Shown: positions 6,644 to 9,031 of the stretch, one piece after another
How the letters are laid out: each line of letters starts with the position of its first letter
How positions within the stretch are numbered: position 1 is the first letter of the stretch
Assembly: GCA_964572885.1 (NCBI GenBank)
Contig: CAZNFC010000032.1
Location: 1-9,031, forward strand
DNA from: UBA10107 sp964572885
GTDB lineage: Archaea; Nanobdellota; Nanobdellia; Woesearchaeales; UBA10107
Reading direction: 5' to 3'
Length of the DNA: 9,031 bases
Notes under the pieces: generated by a model
Told to the model about the DNA's origin: nothing
Seen by the model: the letters and a program-made list of their open reading frames with translations, nothing else
Databases searched by the model: none
Translations under genes and position numbers: made by a program

Positions 6644-7647
6644 CATTTAGAACCGACTTTATTCTTTAATATCTCTGCAGTCATATTAATCCCATAATCA
6701 TTATAGTGGCCATCATTAGGTATGTATATCTTGGATTTTTCATCCCAAAGCTCATCATTAAGGTCAATATATGTCACATTCCTGGATTTTGCATAGTTTA
6801 TCATCCAATTTCTTGGTATATCTAAATCAAACTTATAATCTTTTAATCTCGGAGATTCTGATACTCCTTTGTTCCATATATCAGTTTGCGCTTTTTCTTT
6901 TGGCATAATTATCACAAATATGACTTTTATTCCATTTTTATCTGCTTGATACAGAAGATGGTCATAAAGTTTCTCAGTGTTTGACATCTGCTCAATTATC
7001 TCGGGTCTTATGGGAACCATATAAGAATAATATTCTCCAGGAATCACGAACAGATTCTTTATGTGCAGATATTTGTTGTATAAAAAATATAGTAGATTCG
7101 ATTTCTTTATTATTTTTAAAGTCGTTATAAGAAAAGGACTTTTATTTACTGAATAAGTATCTATCGTTTGATTAGAAATATGCAGCGGATAAGTTTTATA
7201 CAGACTAATCAATGTAGTTAAATTAGGATTAAGTTCGGTCAGATCATTAGATGGTGTAAAGAATACAAAGGCATATTCCGGATTTAAATATGAAAAATTA
7301 TCAAAAGTCAGTGCATATTGCGATGCAGAATATCCTGATATTCCAAGATTCAAAGATTTTCTGCATGTCTTTTCTTCAAATAAATGGCTGATTGTGCTAT
7401 TTATGGGCTGCGCAATGTCCATGACAAAACTGTCTCCGATGAAGAATACGTCTGGATGAGTGCTAAACTCATTGTCGTGATATCCCAAACTATTCGAATA
7501 ACTTTCATTTGGACACATAGTATAACCTATTTTTTGATTTGGACAGTAATACTCTTTCAGAGGCGGCCGCGGAGCTATTAATTCAAAAATGATCAAAATA
7601 GCAAAAACGACACCAAACAGCAGAAACAATGATTTTTTATCAGCCAT
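6640..7647 (-). CDS. Membrane-anchored extracellular SGNH/GDSL-family hydrolase or O-acyltransferase-like protein
   Basis: A 335-residue protein with one hydrophobic helix at about 7-25 after a short basic start, so it is likely a signal anchor with the rest outside the cell. The four SGNH blocks are visible: FFIGDSF with Ser73, NLGISGYS with glycines 102 and 105, PSND with Asn134, and NDGHYND with Asp312 and His314. The family contains esterases that remove acetyl or other acyl groups from surface polysaccharides, and also acetyltransferase domains of the AlgX/AlgJ kind. Beside glycan genes, an acyl-editing role is likely but the direction is unknown. It has eight N-x-S/T sequons and four cysteines (35, 45, 95, 335), fitting an exported, possibly N-glycosylated, disulfide-bonded protein. 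The gene is divergent from a winged-helix regulator, and a large palindrome covers its promoter. Confidence 0.75.
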   Translation of the reverse strand: MADKKSLFLLFGVVFAILIIFELIAPRPPLKEYYCPNQKIGYTMCPNESYSNSLGYHDNEFSTHPDVFFIGDSFVMDIAQPINSTISHLFEEKTCRKSLNLGISGYSASQYALTFDNFSYLNPEYAFVFFTPSNDLTELNPNLTTLISLYKTYPLHISNQTIDTYSVNKSPFLITTLKIIKKSNLLYFLYNKYLHIKNLFVIPGEYYSYMVPIRPEIIEQMSNTEKLYDHLLYQADKNGIKVIFVIIMPKEKAQTDIWNKGVSESPRLKDYKFDLDIPRNWMINYAKSRNVTYIDLNDELWDEKSKIYIPNDGHYNDYGINMTAEILKNKVGSKC

Positions 7648-7655
7648 CCTCTTCG

Positions 7656-7691
7656 ATACTACAATATTGTAATATTACGATAATGTAGTAT
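7656..7691. promoter_or_regulatory. 36-bp near-perfect palindrome, likely operator
   Basis: The two 18-bp halves, starting ATACTACAA and ending TTGTAAT on the left, match as inverted copies at 16 of 18 positions with no spacer. The centre falls at 7673-7674. A 12-bp perfect palindrome TACAATATTGTA (7660-7671) is nested in the left half. The dyad covers the expected TATA position of the SGNH gene and stops 5 bp before the TATA box of the divergent regulator gene. A third copy of the half-site core GTAGTAT lies at 7720-7726, on the regulator start codon. The likeliest binder is the adjacent winged-helix protein, acting on both promoters and so autoregulated; this is inference. Confidence 0.75.
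7670..7677 (-). promoter_or_regulatory. Probable TATA element of the SGNH gene, at the palindrome centre
   Basis: The AT-only sequence TAATATTA is centred 26-27 nt before the ATG at 7647, the same spacing as the clear promoters in this window. It is a weaker match to the TATA consensus than the others. This would suit a promoter that is occluded or activated through the palindrome around it. Confidence 0.45.
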
Positions 7692-7696
7692 AGTGA

Positions 7697-7704
7697 TATA
7701 TAAA
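7697..7704 (+). promoter_or_regulatory. TATA box for the winged-helix regulator gene, leaderless geometry
   Basis: TATATAAA is centred 24-25 nt before the ATG at 7725, so the transcript probably starts at or just before the start codon. Its BRE position (about 7691-7696) touches the right end of the palindrome. Confidence 0.65.
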
Positions 7705-7724
7705 GCTTCCTACAAATTCGTAGT

Positions 7725-7928
7725 ATGAAAAGAAAGTCCCTTGACGTTCAGAAGGAGATATTCGAGCTAATAAAGCAAAAACCAGGCATCACAATCTCTG
7801 ATTTAGAGAGAAAGATAGGAACCAATCCTGCCTCTTTAAGGGAACACGTTGAACAGCTTCTTTATTTTAACCTAATAGAAGTCAGGGTAAACGGAAGACA
7901 GAAATTCTTTAATTTGAAGCATAAATAA
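7725..7928 (+). CDS. Single-domain winged helix-turn-helix transcriptional regulator
   Basis: A 67-residue basic protein that is almost entirely one winged-helix domain. Helix 1 is SLDVQKEIFELIKQ (5-18). The turn ITISDLERKIGTNP (22-35) leads into recognition helix ASLREHVEQLLYFN (36-49). LIEVRVNGRQKFFNLK (50-65) forms the two-stranded wing. This matches small archaeal ArsR/MarR/Lrp-like DNA-binding domains; no ligand-binding domain or metal-binding cysteine is present. Such proteins normally act as dimers on palindromic DNA, and a 36-bp palindrome lies directly upstream between this gene and the divergent SGNH gene. The gene is therefore probably autoregulated and controls the hydrolase. The signal it senses is not evident. 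Its stop codon directly abuts the stop of the convergent GT-C gene with no base between. Confidence 0.85.
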   Translation: MKRKSLDVQKEIFELIKQKPGITISDLERKIGTNPASLREHVEQLLYFNLIEVRVNGRQKFFNLKHK

Positions 7929-9031
7929 CTAATAATGCCTGTATATCCATCCAATATCTCCGTTTCCGGCTTTTATAGTATGCACTAAAGAATACTTGCT
8001 CAAATCAAACTTTACAGGATCTTTGTATTCATCATATTGATAATACCTGTGATTGATCATTAAATATCCAGGTTCTCCTGTGAAATTTACATAGATTAAA
8101 TTATAAGCTTTCAGATCAGGCCTGAATCCTCCTGCATCATGTTCGGGATTCCATTTCATACCTATTACTGAATTAGGAACAGCATTGTCATCCAGCCATT
8201 GAACAGCTTCTCTTTTACCTTCTGCGTACCAGTCAAACTCAAGAAGATTCTTCTGTTCGACATTCTTAGATCCACCAATAAGACTATTGTAATAATCAAG
8301 ATAGTAAGGATGTATCCATATGTCGATTGCAATAAGATAAACTAAAACAATAACAGTTCCATAAAGCAATTTCTTCTTATCTTTCAGCAAATGCTGCAAT
8401 CCCTGCGCAGCAAGTATAGCTAAAGGAGGGAAAACCATTATGATTTCTCTCACTCCGTTGTGCTTCAATGGTGCAGAAAAGCTGGATATCACTAAAGGAA
8501 TTATGAACCATAAAAGAATAAAATAATTCCAGAACTTCCTGTTTTTCCATTGATTATACATGGATATAAAGAATAATAACAATATTAAAACAGGAGTTGT
8601 AAACAATAAATAAACAAAGAAGTATGCATAATTATTCTCGGTACCTATCATCTTTCCAAACCAAGGCGAAACACCCAATCCTCCATTCCATATCATATTT
8701 GCTTTTTCTATCTGAGAGATTGGATGGAGTCCCCATAACCAAGGCCATACAATATACAATACAGCAACAGCGATAACAGGAACAAAGAATAATTTCCAAT
8801 ACCATATGTCTTTTATGAATCGTTTTGATGTAAATGATAAATCATGCTGCTTATTCCAGTTATGCTTTGTGTTCTTCCATATCTCGGGACCTTTCCAAAC
8901 CAAAAATACTAAGCAATAAAATGGAAGCAATAAAGCAAGATTGAATTTTGCAGCGATTGCAAGGCCGGTAACAATTCCAAGTATTCTCCACCATTTCCAA
9001 GTGTCGTATTTTATTGCAAGAGCAAAGAAGA
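7929..9031 (-). CDS. GT-C membrane glycosyltransferase, PMT-like (N-terminus outside window)
   Basis: The frame is open to the window edge, giving about 366 residues of a larger protein. A TTG at 8930 is in frame but is not the start, because coding continues upstream through GLAIAAKFNLALLLLP, the typical PMT_2 element also seen in the GT-C protein at 1112. Several hydrophobic helices follow, then SAPLKHNGVREIIMVFPPLA before a further helix, the counterpart of the conserved arginine element of this family. A soluble outer-face domain with WDDN and GDIGWIYRHY closes the chain. The catalytic acidic loop would lie in the missing N-terminus, so activity cannot be judged. It probably transfers a sugar from a polyprenyl-phosphate donor on the outer face. 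Sequence similarity to the first GT-C is limited to these family motifs, so the two are not recent duplicates. Confidence 0.8.
   Translation of the reverse strand, partial: FFALAIKYDTWKWWRILGIVTGLAIAAKFNLALLLPFYCLVFLVWKGPEIWKNTKHNWNKQHDLSFTSKRFIKDIWYWKLFFVPVIAVAVLYIVWPWLWGLHPISQIEKANMIWNGGLGVSPWFGKMIGTENNYAYFFVYLLFTTPVLILLLFFISMYNQWKNRKFWNYFILLWFIIPLVISSFSAPLKHNGVREIIMVFPPLAILAAQGLQHLLKDKKKLLYGTVIVLVYLIAIDIWIHPYYLDYYNSLIGGSKNVEQKNLLEFDWYAEGKREAVQWLDDNAVPNSVIGMKWNPEHDAGGFRPDLKAYNLIYVNFTGEPGYLMINHRYYQYDEYKDPVKFDLSKYSLVHTIKAGNGDIGWIYRHY

Noticed and set aside
7563..7570. GCGGCCGC, a GC-rich patch in AT-rich DNA that could suggest a cloning junction
   Set aside because: It reads in frame as part of a Pro-Arg-Pro-Pro linker just after the membrane anchor, and the gene is intact on both sides.

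Overview
The window looks like archaeal chromosome, most likely from an AT-rich, small-genome lineage of the DPANN type (for example Woesearchaeota or Pacearchaeota). That placement is inference. The sequence evidence is that most transcription units have a TTTAWAWA-like TATA box centred about 25-28 nt before the start codon. This is the geometry of leaderless archaeal transcripts. Shine-Dalgarno sequences are weak or absent. Genes are packed very tightly: an ATGA overlap, shared convergent stop codons, and one 41-bp convergent overlap. No RNA gene, CRISPR array, insertion sequence or transposase was seen, and no gap between genes exceeds about 112 bases.

Left part (1-2767). A minus-strand pair encodes a cytosolic dolichol-phosphate-sugar-synthase-like GT2 glycosyltransferase, followed by the start of a SAM-dependent methyltransferase that runs off the window. 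Divergent from it is a 551-residue multi-membrane-spanning GT-C glycosyltransferase of the PMT/ArnT type, the class that uses lipid-phosphate sugars as donor. The 112-bp region between them carries two TATA boxes and a 10-bp direct repeat.

Middle (2727-6643). A Wzx-like flippase (minus) faces away from a three-gene plus-strand block. The block encodes a NeuA-family CMP-sugar synthetase, a beta-phosphoglucomutase-like HAD phosphatase 4 nt behind it, and a Gfo/Idh/MocA oxidoreductase with its own promoter. Together they suggest synthesis and activation of an acidic nine-carbon-type sugar, although no NeuB-like synthase lies in the window. The synthetase gene has arginine codon usage unlike its neighbours and two active-site substitutions.

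Right part (6640-9031). A membrane-anchored extracellular SGNH hydrolase (minus) is divergent from a 67-residue winged-helix regulator (plus). Between them lies a 36-bp, nearly perfect palindrome that covers the hydrolase TATA position and abuts the regulator TATA box. A second GT-C glycosyltransferase (minus, N-terminus outside the window) abuts the regulator stop to stop.

Taken together this is a surface-glycan locus. Cytosolic enzymes make CMP-activated and lipid-phosphate-activated sugars, a flippase moves lipid-linked glycan outward, GT-C enzymes transfer sugars on the outer face, and an SGNH enzyme probably trims or adds acyl groups outside the cell. The SGNH step may be switched by the small regulator. 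Genes sit in about seven short transcription units that switch strand often rather than in one operon.
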